Positions 55,337 through 63,426 of a stretch of 64,000 nt of DNA are shown in pieces; within the stretch, counting starts at the first letter, position 1; every line of letters starts with the position of its first letter. Position numbers and translations under genes: made by a program. Location of the stretch: positions 62,001-126,000 of the forward strand of contig QVQC01000029.1 in the NCBI GenBank assembly GCA_003428585.1, in the 5' to 3' direction. Source of the stretch: Nioella halotolerans. GTDB taxonomy: Bacteria > Pseudomonadota > Alphaproteobacteria > Rhodobacterales > Rhodobacteraceae. The notes under the pieces were generated by a model. It saw only the letters and a list, made by a program, of their open reading frames with translations. It searched no databases and was not told where the DNA came from.

Positions 55337-55936
55337 ATGACCGACACGCGCCGCCAGATCGCCGTGCCCAAGGGCACCACGCTGTTCCAGCCGGGGCAAT
55401 CCTGCCCGGGGCTGATCCTGCTTGACCGGGGTCGCATCAAGGTGACGCTGACGGCGGCGAACGGGCGCGAAGTCGTGCTTTACCGTGTGGAACCCGGCGG
55501 GATGTGCCTGCAAACCTTTGCCTGCCTCGTGGAAGGCCGGGTCTATTCGGCCGAGGGCATCGCCGAATCCGATCTGGAAGGCGAACTTGTGCCACCCGAC
55601 CGGTTCCGCGCCCGACTGGAAAGCGATACGGCCTTCCGCGACCTCGTGCTTTGCGGCGTCGCGAACCGTTTCGGCGAATACGAACGGCTGATCGAGGACG
55701 TGGCGCTGACCGGTTTCGGCGCGCGATTGGCGCGGGTGCTGCTGCGGCTGGCGGGGAACGGGGCTGAGGTGCACGCGTCGCACAATGCGCTTGCGATGGA
55801 AACCGCCTCCGGCAGGGCCTTCGTCAGTCGCCGGATGGCGGATTTCGCGCGTCGGGGGCTGATCGATCAGCATCGCGGCGGCGTGACGATCACCGACCGC
55901 GCCGGGCTGGAACGGATTTCCGCAGAGGAACGGTGA
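55337..55936 (+). CDS. Crp/Fnr family transcriptional regulator (first)
   Basis: 199 residues from the ATG at 55337. An N-terminal cyclic nucleotide-binding fold (TLFQPGQSCPGLILLDRGRIKV) is followed by a C-terminal winged helix with ALAMETASGRAFVSRRMADFARRGLI as recognition region. The Cys residues present (in CPGLI, MCLQTFACLV, LVLCGV) do not show the Fnr iron-sulfur pattern, so the signal is not known. DUF2892 lies 74 bases downstream. Neighbouring genes suggest control of redox or sulfur functions, which is inference. Confidence 0.85.
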   Translation: MTDTRRQIAVPKGTTLFQPGQSCPGLILLDRGRIKVTLTAANGREVVLYRVEPGGMCLQTFACLVEGRVYSAEGIAESDLEGELVPPDRFRARLESDTAFRDLVLCGVANRFGEYERLIEDVALTGFGARLARVLLRLAGNGAEVHASHNALAMETASGRAFVSRRMADFARRGLIDQHRGGVTITDRAGLERISAEER

Positions 55937-56010
55937 CTCTGTCACCGCGTAGGTGCCAAGCCTTGCCATAGACTCATCGCAGATCGCACGCCTCTTGAAA
56001 GGAGCACACC

Positions 56011-56211
56011 ATGATCCGCAACGAAGGAACCATCGACCGCGCCCTGCGCATCATCGCCGGCATCGTCCTCATCGCCCTCGTCTTCGTCGGCCCGCAGACC
56101 AACTGGGGCTGGATCGGGATCGTGCCGCTGGCCACCGGGCTTGTCGGCTTCTGCCCGCTCTACCGCCTCTTCGGCCTCAACACCTGCCCGCTGAACCAGC
56201 GCGAGGGCTGA
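56011..56211 (+). CDS. DUF2892 family small membrane protein
   Basis: 66 residues with two hydrophobic stretches and the family pattern NEGTIDRALRIIAGIVLI and GFCPLYRLFGLNTCPL, with two conserved Cys. DUF2892 is found alone and fused to rhodanese domains (as in YgaP) and is associated with sulfur-transfer genes. A GAAAGGAG ribosome site precedes the ATG. Function is unknown. Confidence 0.88.
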   Translation: MIRNEGTIDRALRIIAGIVLIALVFVGPQTNWGWIGIVPLATGLVGFCPLYRLFGLNTCPLNQREG

Positions 56212-56257
56212 ATGCGCGGCCCGCCGGTCTTCGGGCCGGCGGGGCCATGCGCTGGCG

Positions 56258-57190
56258 TCACTCCCACTCCATCTCTTCGTAGGCGGCTTGCGCGTTGCGC
56301 CCGGCAAGCGCCTCGAACTGCGCGAGGTAGGCCCACGCGGATTGATCTATTCCCGGCGCGTCTATGATGCTGCCGCCCGCGTCGATCAGCGCCCCGACCT
56401 CGCGCCGCAGGTTGACCAAGTAGTCATAGGTGTCGCGCCGTGCGGTGGCCAGATCGGTGGCAGACCCGTGGCCGGGGACGATATGCGCCGGTTCATAGGC
56501 CGCCATAGCATCGAAGACCGCGATCCAGCTGTCGGTGTCGCGGGCCGGGCCGTTACCCAGAAGGCGATCCACGTAGACGATATCGCCGGTGAACATCACG
56601 TTCCGCTCGTCCAGCCAGACGAAACTGTCGCCCGGCGTGTGGGCGGCGCCGCGATGCATGATATCGAAGGTCAGCCCGCCGAAATCGAGCGTGTGGTCGT
56701 TCTCGAAGGTCACATCGGCAAAGGCCGGCTCTGTCCCGTCAATCCCCTCGCCCAGGAAATGCGACAGCGCGATCATGTGATCCTGCGCGCGCGCATGGTG
56801 GTCGGCCACCGCCGCCGCCGAGGCGATCACCGTTGCGCCCCGCGCCTGCCAGTATCCGTTGCCGAGCCAGCGGTGATCCTGCCCGCCGGTGTTGATGACG
56901 TAGGCGACCGGCTGGTCGGTCACCGTTCGCACCGCGGCATGCAACGCCGCGGCCCCCTGCCACGACCCGCCGGGATCCATCAACACCGCGCCCTCCGGCG
57001 TGACGACAAGGCCGAAGGTCGCGTTGTTGGCTAGGTTCTGCGGGTTACGCTGTTGGGTCGGGCCAACAATGGCCCAGACATCGTCGGTCACCGGTTGCAC
57101 GGTCAGGACGTCCGCCACCGCAGGAGCTGCAAGGCCAAGGCCGCTGGCCGCGACAAGCGCCGCGCGGATCAACCGCATGATATGGGTCAT
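56258..57190 (-). CDS. Exported metallo-beta-lactamase-fold protein with altered metal motif
   Basis: 310 residues from the ATG at 57190 (signal peptide ending AVAD, residue 27). The MBL fold is clear: VINTGGQDHRWLGN where HxHxDH normally stands, HTPGDSF (H184), MFTGDIVY (D203) and PGHGS (H241). The expected first-site ligands are G102, Q104, H106 and R107, so zinc binding must differ. It resembles the periplasmic quinoprotein-relay (SoxH-like) group in general layout. It starts 10 bases after the Spy-like gene, so the two are one operon. Confidence 0.85.
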   Translation of the reverse strand: MTHIMRLIRAALVAASGLGLAAPAVADVLTVQPVTDDVWAIVGPTQQRNPQNLANNATFGLVVTPEGAVLMDPGGSWQGAAALHAAVRTVTDQPVAYVINTGGQDHRWLGNGYWQARGATVIASAAAVADHHARAQDHMIALSHFLGEGIDGTEPAFADVTFENDHTLDFGGLTFDIMHRGAAHTPGDSFVWLDERNVMFTGDIVYVDRLLGNGPARDTDSWIAVFDAMAAYEPAHIVPGHGSATDLATARRDTYDYLVNLRREVGALIDAGGSIIDAPGIDQSAWAYLAQFEALAGRNAQAAYEEMEWE

Positions 57191-57200
57191 GTGTTGCTTT

Positions 57201-57776
57201 TCACTCACAGTTGTTGTGCCGCCGCCACATTTCCGGATCGTGGCCGTCGGGGATATTGGTGCAGGGATCGTCGGCCCCGTAGCCGCGCAGCGCATTGTAG
57301 CGCGCGATCTGGCCCTCCGACAGAAGCGGCGGCGTTTCCAGGTGCCGGGTCAGGTGGACGTAGCGCAACTCCGCCCGCGCATCGGCTGAGGCGTCGATCA
57401 GGGTGCGCAGCCGGCCCGGTGTCAGGTCGCCGTCCCGAAACGCCGCCTCGATCGCGGCCTCGGCGGCGATGAACCGCGCGCCCGCCGCCCGCGCCTCGGC
57501 CTGCATGGCGGCGTGGATCGCCTCGATCGCGGCCACCTGATCGGACGTCAGGCCGATCTCTTCTTGCAACTCCAGCAGGTGCGCCGGTCCCGGCACACCG
57601 TTCAGTTCAGCGGCAAGCGCCAGCCCCCAACCCGCGCCACGGGAAATCTCGGCAATGTCGGTTTCCGACAGGCTCTTGATCTCGCGCGCCTCAAGCCCGG
57701 CATAGCGGGAGTTCTCCTGCGCTGTGGCGGCGACGGGCAACATCAGGGCAGCCATCAGGGCAATGCGTCGAATCAT
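57201..57776 (-). CDS. Periplasmic Spy/CpxP-like protein
   Basis: 191 residues with a signal peptide (about 1-20, ending ATAQ). The helical core has LTSDQVAAIEAIHAAMQAEARAAGARF, in which the LTxxQ pattern and the following long helix are typical of Spy/CpxP and of periplasmic heavy-metal sensors such as ZraP/CnrX. The C-terminus has two Cys (DPCTNIP and NNCE). Probably a periplasmic chaperone or metal-responsive protein. Coupled with the MBL gene downstream and divergent from the second Crp/Fnr gene. Confidence 0.75.
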   Translation of the reverse strand: MIRRIALMAALMLPVAATAQENSRYAGLEAREIKSLSETDIAEISRGAGWGLALAAELNGVPGPAHLLELQEEIGLTSDQVAAIEAIHAAMQAEARAAGARFIAAEAAIEAAFRDGDLTPGRLRTLIDASADARAELRYVHLTRHLETPPLLSEGQIARYNALRGYGADDPCTNIPDGHDPEMWRRHNNCE

Positions 57777-57836
57777 GGTTTGTATCCTCGCGTTTCGGTT
57801 TCCGGCTCCTTGTTGCAGCGTGGATCGCTGGCACAT

Positions 57837-58388
57837 ATGATCACGATCATGCGCACGGAACTCTCGCCCCTCTTCGCCTCCGGCAGAGCGGCCCGCTTTG
57901 CCCCCGGCGCGCCGCTTTTTGCCACGGATGGCCCGATTGGCGAGATGTTCATGGTGCAGCTTGGCGCGGTTCAGCTTGTGCGCCATACCAGCACGGGCAC
58001 CCGGCTGATCCTTCAGACCGCCGGGCCGGGCGATATTCTTGCCGAGGCGTCGGCCTATTCCGAAAGGTATCATTGCGATGCGGTCGCGGTTGAGACGGCT
58101 GAGGTCGCGGCCCTGCCACGGGCGCGCTTCCTTTCCGCACTGGACGAGACGCCGGCCCTTGCCGCAGCCTGGGCGACCCGGCTGGCGCACGGGATGCAGG
58201 CCGCCCGGCTGCGCGCCGAGATCCGCACCCTGCCAAGGCTCGCCGATCGGTTGACGGCGTGGCTTGACGCGGGCAATGCCCTTCCCGCCCGCGGCCGCTG
58301 GCAGGATGTCGCGGCAGAACTGGGCGTGACGCGCGAGGCGCTTTACCGCGAACTCGCGCGCCGCCGGGCGAACCGAGCCGGCGGCTGA
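57837..58388 (+). CDS. Crp/Fnr family transcriptional regulator (second)
   Basis: 183 residues from the ATG at 57837 (an ATG at 57849 is also possible). An N-terminal cyclic nucleotide-binding fold (ARFAPGAPLFATDGPIGEMFMVQLGAVQLV) and a short C-terminal helix-turn-helix (RWQDVAAELGVTREALYRELARR). No Fnr Cys cluster. It is divergent from the Spy-like/MBL pair with only 60 bases between starts, so regulation of that operon is likely. A near-palindrome TGCAGCG-TGGAT-CGCTGGCA lies in this gap. It is smaller than usual Crp proteins (about 210-230). Confidence 0.83.
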   Translation: MITIMRTELSPLFASGRAARFAPGAPLFATDGPIGEMFMVQLGAVQLVRHTSTGTRLILQTAGPGDILAEASAYSERYHCDAVAVETAEVAALPRARFLSALDETPALAAAWATRLAHGMQAARLRAEIRTLPRLADRLTAWLDAGNALPARGRWQDVAAELGVTREALYRELARRRANRAGG

Positions 58389-58398
58389 CGGCCACGTT

Positions 58399-58635
58399 TC
58401 AGGCCGTCAGCCAGCCATCGAGATTTCCCGCGTCCGGCAGCCCGCCGGAATGGACCAGCTTTCCATCCACCGAGATGCCCGGCGTGGACATGATCCCGGC
58501 CATGGCGATGGATTTCGCATCGGTGACCTTTTCCACCGCGACCGCGACGCCGAGCTTTTCGGCGGCCTCCTTGACCATTTTCTCGGCGGCCTCACACCGG
58601 GCACAGCCGGGGCCGTAGACCTTGACGGTTTTCAT
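58399..58635 (-). CDS. Small thioredoxin-fold redox protein (CxxC)
   Basis: 78 residues matching the thioredoxin_3 / redox-active disulfide protein 2 family: VKVYGPGCARCEAAEKMVKEA with the CARC pair at 11 and 14, then STPGISVDGKLVHSGGLP with the cis-Pro. Cytoplasmic. It is the third gene of arsR-permease-thioredoxin, 37 bases after the permease. The same pairing with YraQ/ArsP-type permeases is common, which suggests a thiol chemistry linked to the transported compound. Confidence 0.9.
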   Translation of the reverse strand: MKTVKVYGPGCARCEAAEKMVKEAAEKLGVAVAVEKVTDAKSIAMAGIMSTPGISVDGKLVHSGGLPDAGNLDGWLTA

Positions 58636-58672
58636 GGGGTTTTCCTTTCGGGGTTTTCCGTGACCGGGTTGG

Positions 58673-59734
58673 TCACAGCAGAATGATGTTGAACAGGAAG
58701 CCCGTGGCGAGGATGCCAAGCGCCACGACGGCAAGGAAGACACCGATCAGCCGCAGGGTCAGGACCTGTTTCAGGATGATCATTTCCGGCAAGCTGAGGG
58801 CGATGACACTCATCATGAAGGCCAGCGTGGTGCCAAGCGCGGCCCCCTTGCCCAAGAGCGCCTCGACAATCGGGATCACGCCGGCGGCATTGGTATACAT
58901 CGGAACGCCCACCACCACGGCCGCAGGCACAGACCACCACGCCTCGCCACCCATGATCGTCAGCATCATCTCCTCGGGCACATATCCGTGGATCGCGGCG
59001 CCGATGCCGATGCCAGCAAGCACCCAGATCCAGACCTTGCCGACGATCTCGCGCACCTGCTCAAGCCCGATCTTCAGGCGGTCAACCATGGTCAGTCGGA
59101 CCTCCGGCAGATCGCCGACGGGGCCGGCGTTCAGCTCTCGCACCCAGTCCTGAAGGTATCTTTCCAACCCCAGACGCCCAAGGACGAAACCCGAGACGGT
59201 GGCAATGGTAAAGCCGAAGACAAGGTAGATCGTGGCGATTTCCCAACCGACGAGACCATAAAGCAACCCGAGCCCCACCGGCCCCACCATCGGCCCGGCG
59301 ATCAGGAAGGAGAAGGTCACGCCAAGAGGAATGCCCGCCGACACGAAGCCGATGAACAGCGGCACCGAGGAGCAGGAGCAGAACGGCGTCAACACGCCAA
59401 GCGCCGAGGCCAGCGGGTAGCCCCAGATCTGGTTGCGACCCGCAAGGATGGCGCGAGTCTTTTCCGGGCTGAACCAGCTGCGCAGCACACCGGTGACAAA
59501 GACGATACCCGTCAGCAGCAGCAGCACCTTGGGCACGTCATAGACGAAGAAGGCGATCGCCTCGCCGGTATGGCTGTCACGCGGCACCGGGAACAGCGCG
59601 GTGACCCATTCGGACAACGGGATCAACTGACCGTAGACCAGCCACCAGAGCACCGCGGCGACGGGCACCCCGGCATACCAAAGCCAGTCTGGGGCGCCAC
59701 GATGGGCGCCCGGATCATGTGTTTCGGTCGTCAT
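58673..59734 (-). CDS. YraQ/ArsP-type permease (DUF318)
   Basis: 353 residues with about nine to ten membrane segments. The FCSCSSVPLFIGFVSAGIPLG motif and the second-half GVPMYTNAAGVIPIVEAL are diagnostic of the permease family that includes the organoarsenical exporter ArsP. The ATG overlaps the arsR stop by four bases. Transport of an arsenical or other thiophilic compound is plausible from the ArsR neighbour, but the substrate is not provable from sequence. Confidence 0.9.
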   Translation of the reverse strand: MTTETHDPGAHRGAPDWLWYAGVPVAAVLWWLVYGQLIPLSEWVTALFPVPRDSHTGEAIAFFVYDVPKVLLLLTGIVFVTGVLRSWFSPEKTRAILAGRNQIWGYPLASALGVLTPFCSCSSVPLFIGFVSAGIPLGVTFSFLIAGPMVGPVGLGLLYGLVGWEIATIYLVFGFTIATVSGFVLGRLGLERYLQDWVRELNAGPVGDLPEVRLTMVDRLKIGLEQVREIVGKVWIWVLAGIGIGAAIHGYVPEEMMLTIMGGEAWWSVPAAVVVGVPMYTNAAGVIPIVEALLGKGAALGTTLAFMMSVIALSLPEMIILKQVLTLRLIGVFLAVVALGILATGFLFNIILL

Positions 59735-60018
59735 GCGATTTCCTTGTCGAGCGTTCTTTCGGCAGCCAGCACCGCGTCGACAACCGCCGAAAGCTCCGGT
59801 GCGAATTGGGGATTGCGCCGGAAGCGGACCCATTGCGCATCGCGCCGGTCAAGGACGAGCGCCGCCTCGCGCAGCACTTTCATGTGGCGCGACATGCGGC
59901 TTTGGCTGGCATCGAGCCGGGCCATGAGTTCGCAGACGCAATGCTCGCCCCCGCCCCAGATGATCGCAAGGGCGGCACGGCGGGTCGGGTCACAAAGGGC
60001 GGTCAGAATCTGCTGCAT
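59731..60018 (-). CDS. arsR: ArsR family metalloregulator
   Basis: 95-residue winged-helix repressor. Cys27-Val-Cys29 in EHCVCELM corresponds to the ELCVCDL-type As/Sb-binding motif of ArsR, and C9 may be a third ligand. The DNA-binding helices follow (SQSRMSRHMKVLREAALV). It is the first gene of the operon with the permease and thioredoxin genes. It probably represses its own promoter, whose -10 box is only eight bases before the ATG, so the mRNA may be leaderless; there is no ribosome site. Confidence 0.92.
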   Translation of the reverse strand: MQQILTALCDPTRRAALAIIWGGGEHCVCELMARLDASQSRMSRHMKVLREAALVLDRRDAQWVRFRRNPQFAPELSAVVDAVLAAERTLDKEIA

Positions 60019-60025
60019 GGCCCGA

Positions 60026-60054
60026 TTTATATGCGGATGCTAGCATATGCGCAA
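60026..60054 (-). promoter_or_regulatory. Promoter of the arsR operon
   Basis: On the minus strand TTGCGC, 17 bases, TATAAA. The -10 ends eight bases before the arsR ATG, implying a start of transcription at or within a few bases of the ATG. The spacer and both boxes are overlapped by the 16-base periodic repeats. Confidence 0.6.
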
Positions 60055-60067
60055 GTATGTATATGCG
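60029..60067. promoter_or_regulatory. Triple direct repeat over the arsR promoter
   Basis: ATATGCG occurs at 60029-60035, 60045-60051 and 60061-60067, exactly 16 bases apart. The second and third copies extend to ATATGCGCAA. Between the first two is the palindrome ATGCTAGCAT (60037-60046). The position over the promoter fits an ArsR operator, though ArsR sites are usually inverted repeats. Confidence 0.65.
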
Positions 60068-60364
60068 CAACGGCGCACTTTTCGTCGCTTGTGATCCGGT
60101 GGCCATGACCTTTCGATGCGGCATCAGCGACAACCCCTGCGCGGCGTCCGTCTGCGGAATTGCAACGGTGAACTGCGTTCAATGGCGAACCGACCTGTTG
60201 CCCTTCCTGGAAAACCCCTGTATGCCGCAGCGCAGAAAACACGGACCCGGATGTTGTTCCGGGTGGCTCCTCCGGCCGCCAATCCGCCGGATAATGATAG
60301 ACAACAGTGCCTGCGCACGACCGACAACGCGACCGGATGCGTGTCGGGACCGGATATCCATTTC

Positions 60365-61855
60365 ATGTTCTCACTCGACGCTTACCGCGCCCAGTGGCTT
60401 GGCAACATTCGCGGCGACCTGCTGGCGGGGCTTGTCGTTGCACTTGCGCTTATCCCCGAGGCCATCGCCTTTTCGATCATCGTGGGCGTGGATCCGAAGG
60501 TCGGGCTTTACGCGAGTTTCTCGATCGCCGTGATCATCGCCATTACCGGTGGCCGGCCGGGCATGATCTCGGCCGCGACGGCCGCGACGGCCGTCCTCAT
60601 GATCACGCTGGTGCGCGATCACGGGCTGGAATACCTGCTGGCCGCGACGGTGCTGGCCGGGCTTCTGCAAATCGGCGCGGGCCTCCTGAAGCTCGGATTC
60701 GTCATGCGATATGTCTCGAAATCGGTGATGACCGGCTTCGTCAACGCGCTGGCCATCCTGATCTTCATGGCGCAGTTGCCCGAACTTGACCCGCGCACGG
60801 TGTCATGGGTGACCTTCGTTCTGGTCGCTGCCGGGCTGGCGATCATCTATCTCTTTCCGCTGCTGACCACGGCGATCCCTTCGCCGCTGGTGACCATCGT
60901 CGTTCTCACGGGGCTGACCGTCGCCCTTGGGCTGGACGTGCGGAACGTGGGCGACATGGGCGCGCTGCCCGACACGCTGCCGGTGTTCCTGATCCCCGAT
61001 ATTCCGCTGACCCTGGAGACATTGACGATCATCCTGCCCTATTCGGTCGCGGTCGCCGTCGTCGGCCTGCTGGAAAGCCTGATGACGCAGAATATCGTCG
61101 ACGACCTGACCGACACGAAATCGAACCGCAACCAGGAAGCCGTGGGCCAAGGCATCGCCAATACCGCCACCGGCTTCATCGGCGGCATGGCCGGCTGCGC
61201 CATGATCGGGCAGTCGATCATCAACGTGAAATCCGGAGGGCGCGGGCGCCTGTCGAGCGCAGCCGCCGGGATATTCCTTCTCATCATGGTGGTCGGCCTC
61301 GGCGATCTTGTCAGCATCATTCCGATGGCGGCCCTTGTCGCGATCATGATCATGGTGGCGATCGGCACGTTCTCATGGTCGTCGATCAAGAACCTGGCCG
61401 TGCATCCCCGGTCCTCCTCCATCGTGATGATCGCGACGGTCGTGACCGTGGTCTATACCCACAACCTCGCCATCGGTGTCCTGGTCGGCGTGCTGCTGTC
61501 CGGCATCTTCTTTGCCGGCAAGATCGCGCAATTGTTCAAGGTGACCAGCGAAATCACCATGAGCGGCAGCCACCGAACCTATATCGTCGAGGGGCAGTTG
61601 TTCTACGGATCGGTCGAGGACTTCATGGATGCCTTCGATTTCAAGGAAGCGCTGGACAAGGTCATCATCGACGTCAGCCGCGCCCATATCTGGGATATCA
61701 GTTCCGTACAGGCGCTGGACCTGGTTATTCTGAAGTTCCGCCGCGACGGGGCTGACGTTGAGGTCATCGGCATGAACGAAGCCACAGAAACCATCGTCGA
61801 CAAGCTTGCCGTTCACGACAAGCCGGGCGCCATGGACAAGCTGATGGAACATTGA
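60365..61855 (+). CDS. SulP family anion transporter with STAS domain
   Basis: Inner-membrane transporter for sulfate, bicarbonate or a related anion. 496 residues from the ATG at 60365. Ten or more membrane segments include [25 protein letters not shown], the SulP signature, and [33 protein letters not shown]-terminal STAS domain runs from about 385 ([33 protein letters not shown]). The family loops with the SLC26 shape are intact. No strong ribosome site is seen. A UspA gene follows after 13 bases, so they form an operon. It is divergent from arsR. Confidence 0.93.
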   Translation: MFSLDAYRAQWLGNIRGDLLAGLVVALALIPEAIAFSIIVGVDPKVGLYASFSIAVIIAITGGRPGMISAATAATAVLMITLVRDHGLEYLLAATVLAGLLQIGAGLLKLGFVMRYVSKSVMTGFVNALAILIFMAQLPELDPRTVSWVTFVLVAAGLAIIYLFPLLTTAIPSPLVTIVVLTGLTVALGLDVRNVGDMGALPDTLPVFLIPDIPLTLETLTIILPYSVAVAVVGLLESLMTQNIVDDLTDTKSNRNQEAVGQGIANTATGFIGGMAGCAMIGQSIINVKSGGRGRLSSAAAGIFLLIMVVGLGDLVSIIPMAALVAIMIMVAIGTFSWSSIKNLAVHPRSSSIVMIATVVTVVYTHNLAIGVLVGVLLSGIFFAGKIAQLFKVTSEITMSGSHRTYIVEGQLFYGSVEDFMDAFDFKEALDKVIIDVSRAHIWDISSVQALDLVILKFRRDGADVEVIGMNEATETIVDKLAVHDKPGAMDKLMEH

Positions 61856-61868
61856 GGAAGGACACCCA

Positions 61869-62723
61869 ATGACACAGAAGATCATCGCACTGGTTGACGG
61901 GTCGATCTATTCCGAAAGCGTCTGCGACCACGCCGCGTGGATTTCACAGCGCACCGAGGCACCGGTGGAACTGATCCACGTCCTCGGCCGCCGCGACGCA
62001 CCGGAAAAGCAGGATCTTTCGGGGTCGATCCGGCTAGGCGCACGGACGAAACTGATGGAGGAACTTGCAGAGCTGGACGCCCAGCGCGCCAAGCTTGTCT
62101 CCCATCGCGGTCGTGCCGTTCTGGAAGATGCCCGCGCCATCGTCGACCGCGACGGCGTCACCGATATCACCACGCGCCTGCGCCATGGCGATATCGTCGA
62201 GGCCATCACCGAGGTCGAAAGCGATGCCCGGGTCATCGTGATCGGGAAACGCGGCGAGGCCGCGGATTTCGCGAAGGGGCATCTGGGGTCGAACCTCGAA
62301 CGGATCGTGCGCGCGGCAACCCGTCCGATCTTCGTGGCCTCGCGCGCCTTCAAGCTGATCGAGAAGGTGCTGGTGGCCTATGATGGCGGAAGTTCCGCCA
62401 TGAAGGCGGTCGATCACATCGCGCGCAGCCCGCTTTTCCGTGACCTGAAGATCGAGGTGATCACCGTGGGCGCCGACAGCGCCGATCACCGCAAGGGGCT
62501 GGAGGATGCCAAGGCGCTCCTGAAGGCAGCCGGGATGGATGCGGCAACGCGCATCGTCGAAGGGCGGCCCGAGGATGTGCTGGGCAAGCTGGTCGAGGAA
62601 GAAGCCTTCGGGATGCTGGTCATGGGGGCCTATGGCCACAGTCGCATCCGAAGCCTCGTCATCGGGTCAACCACGACCGAGATGGTACGTTCCTGCAAGG
62701 TGCCGGTCGTCCTGATGCGCTAA
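61869..62723 (+). CDS. Tandem-domain universal stress protein UspA
   Basis: 284 residues with two Usp modules. The first runs about 1-145 and the second about 158-284, whose nucleotide-binding loop is VMGAYGHSRIRSLVIGSTTTEMV, the G-x2-G-x9-G-S/T pattern, so the second domain should bind ATP. The first domain has the variant VIVIGKRGEAADFAKGHLGSNLE. An AGGAAGG ribosome site precedes it. Pairing with SulP permeases is common in proteobacteria and suggests the UspA modulates the transporter, which is inference. Confidence 0.93.
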   Translation: MTQKIIALVDGSIYSESVCDHAAWISQRTEAPVELIHVLGRRDAPEKQDLSGSIRLGARTKLMEELAELDAQRAKLVSHRGRAVLEDARAIVDRDGVTDITTRLRHGDIVEAITEVESDARVIVIGKRGEAADFAKGHLGSNLERIVRAATRPIFVASRAFKLIEKVLVAYDGGSSAMKAVDHIARSPLFRDLKIEVITVGADSADHRKGLEDAKALLKAAGMDAATRIVEGRPEDVLGKLVEEEAFGMLVMGAYGHSRIRSLVIGSTTTEMVRSCKVPVVLMR

Positions 62724-62795
62724 TCCACCGGGCATCACGCGGTTTTCTGGTGGCAGCCGCGTATCCCCCAAGGCGAGACCGCGTTGCGCGGATAA

Positions 62796-63020
62796 TTACC
62801 GTGACGAGGCCGACTGTGTCGCCTCCACCTCGTTTCCGACCATGGTTGGAAAAGTCTCTTTCAGAAGGGCGGCATCGGCCGGGTCATCCGTTTCGATGTA
62901 CGCACGGTCGCCATCCCAGAAGACCCTGTGCGCCCCGGCCCCGAAGTCGAAGATGTAACGGTGTATCCGACCGATCGTTTTCCGGCTGAGTTGCGGGTTC
63001 AGTGCGACTTTCGTGAACAT
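62796..63020 (-). CDS. Small orphan protein
   Basis: 74 residues. The ATG is preceded at the right distance by AGGAGAA, which makes translation likely. The protein is basic at the start (MFTKVALNPQLSRKTIGRIHRY) and acidic later, with no membrane segment or motif I recognise. It lies alone between the convergent uspA and the non-coding region before the last gene. No function can be given. Confidence 0.6.
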   Translation of the reverse strand: MFTKVALNPQLSRKTIGRIHRYIFDFGAGAHRVFWDGDRAYIETDDPADAALLKETFPTMVGNEVEATQSASSR

Positions 63021-63426
63021 GGTTCTCCTGCTTACCTTAGGTCACGGCGCGTGGTTGCGTGGCAACCCGGACTGGGCGCGCTGAATTCGAAAACCTGGGC
63101 GCCCTATCATGCTACGCTGCGAACCACTTCTGGCCACGGTGACGTGGGGATACCCTGCAACCCCCCGTCGAGTCCAGATACCGACATGGCAGGCTGCCAT
63201 GCAAGAAACGGTTACCTCGTGCGAGGCTTTCCGTGACCCAGGACTTGGCTGCCCGCGCAGACTTGCATCCCTCCCGGTCTTGTGAAACGCTTACTGAACA
63301 TGTGCAGTTCTTGGCGTGTCGAAGACTGCCGCCATCCCACGGATAGAACGCTGACGACAGTATCGCGCGGACCAGTTCCCGGTCGCGCGCCCGCCCGCTT
63401 GGAACAGACAGGATTAGACAGCCAGG
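63021..63426. other. Non-coding gap before the last gene
   Basis: 406 bases without a credible gene; open frames of about 100 codons lack ribosome sites. No tRNA, small-RNA or terminator structure stands out. It should contain the promoters of the 74-residue gene and the MFS gene. Confidence 0.5.
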
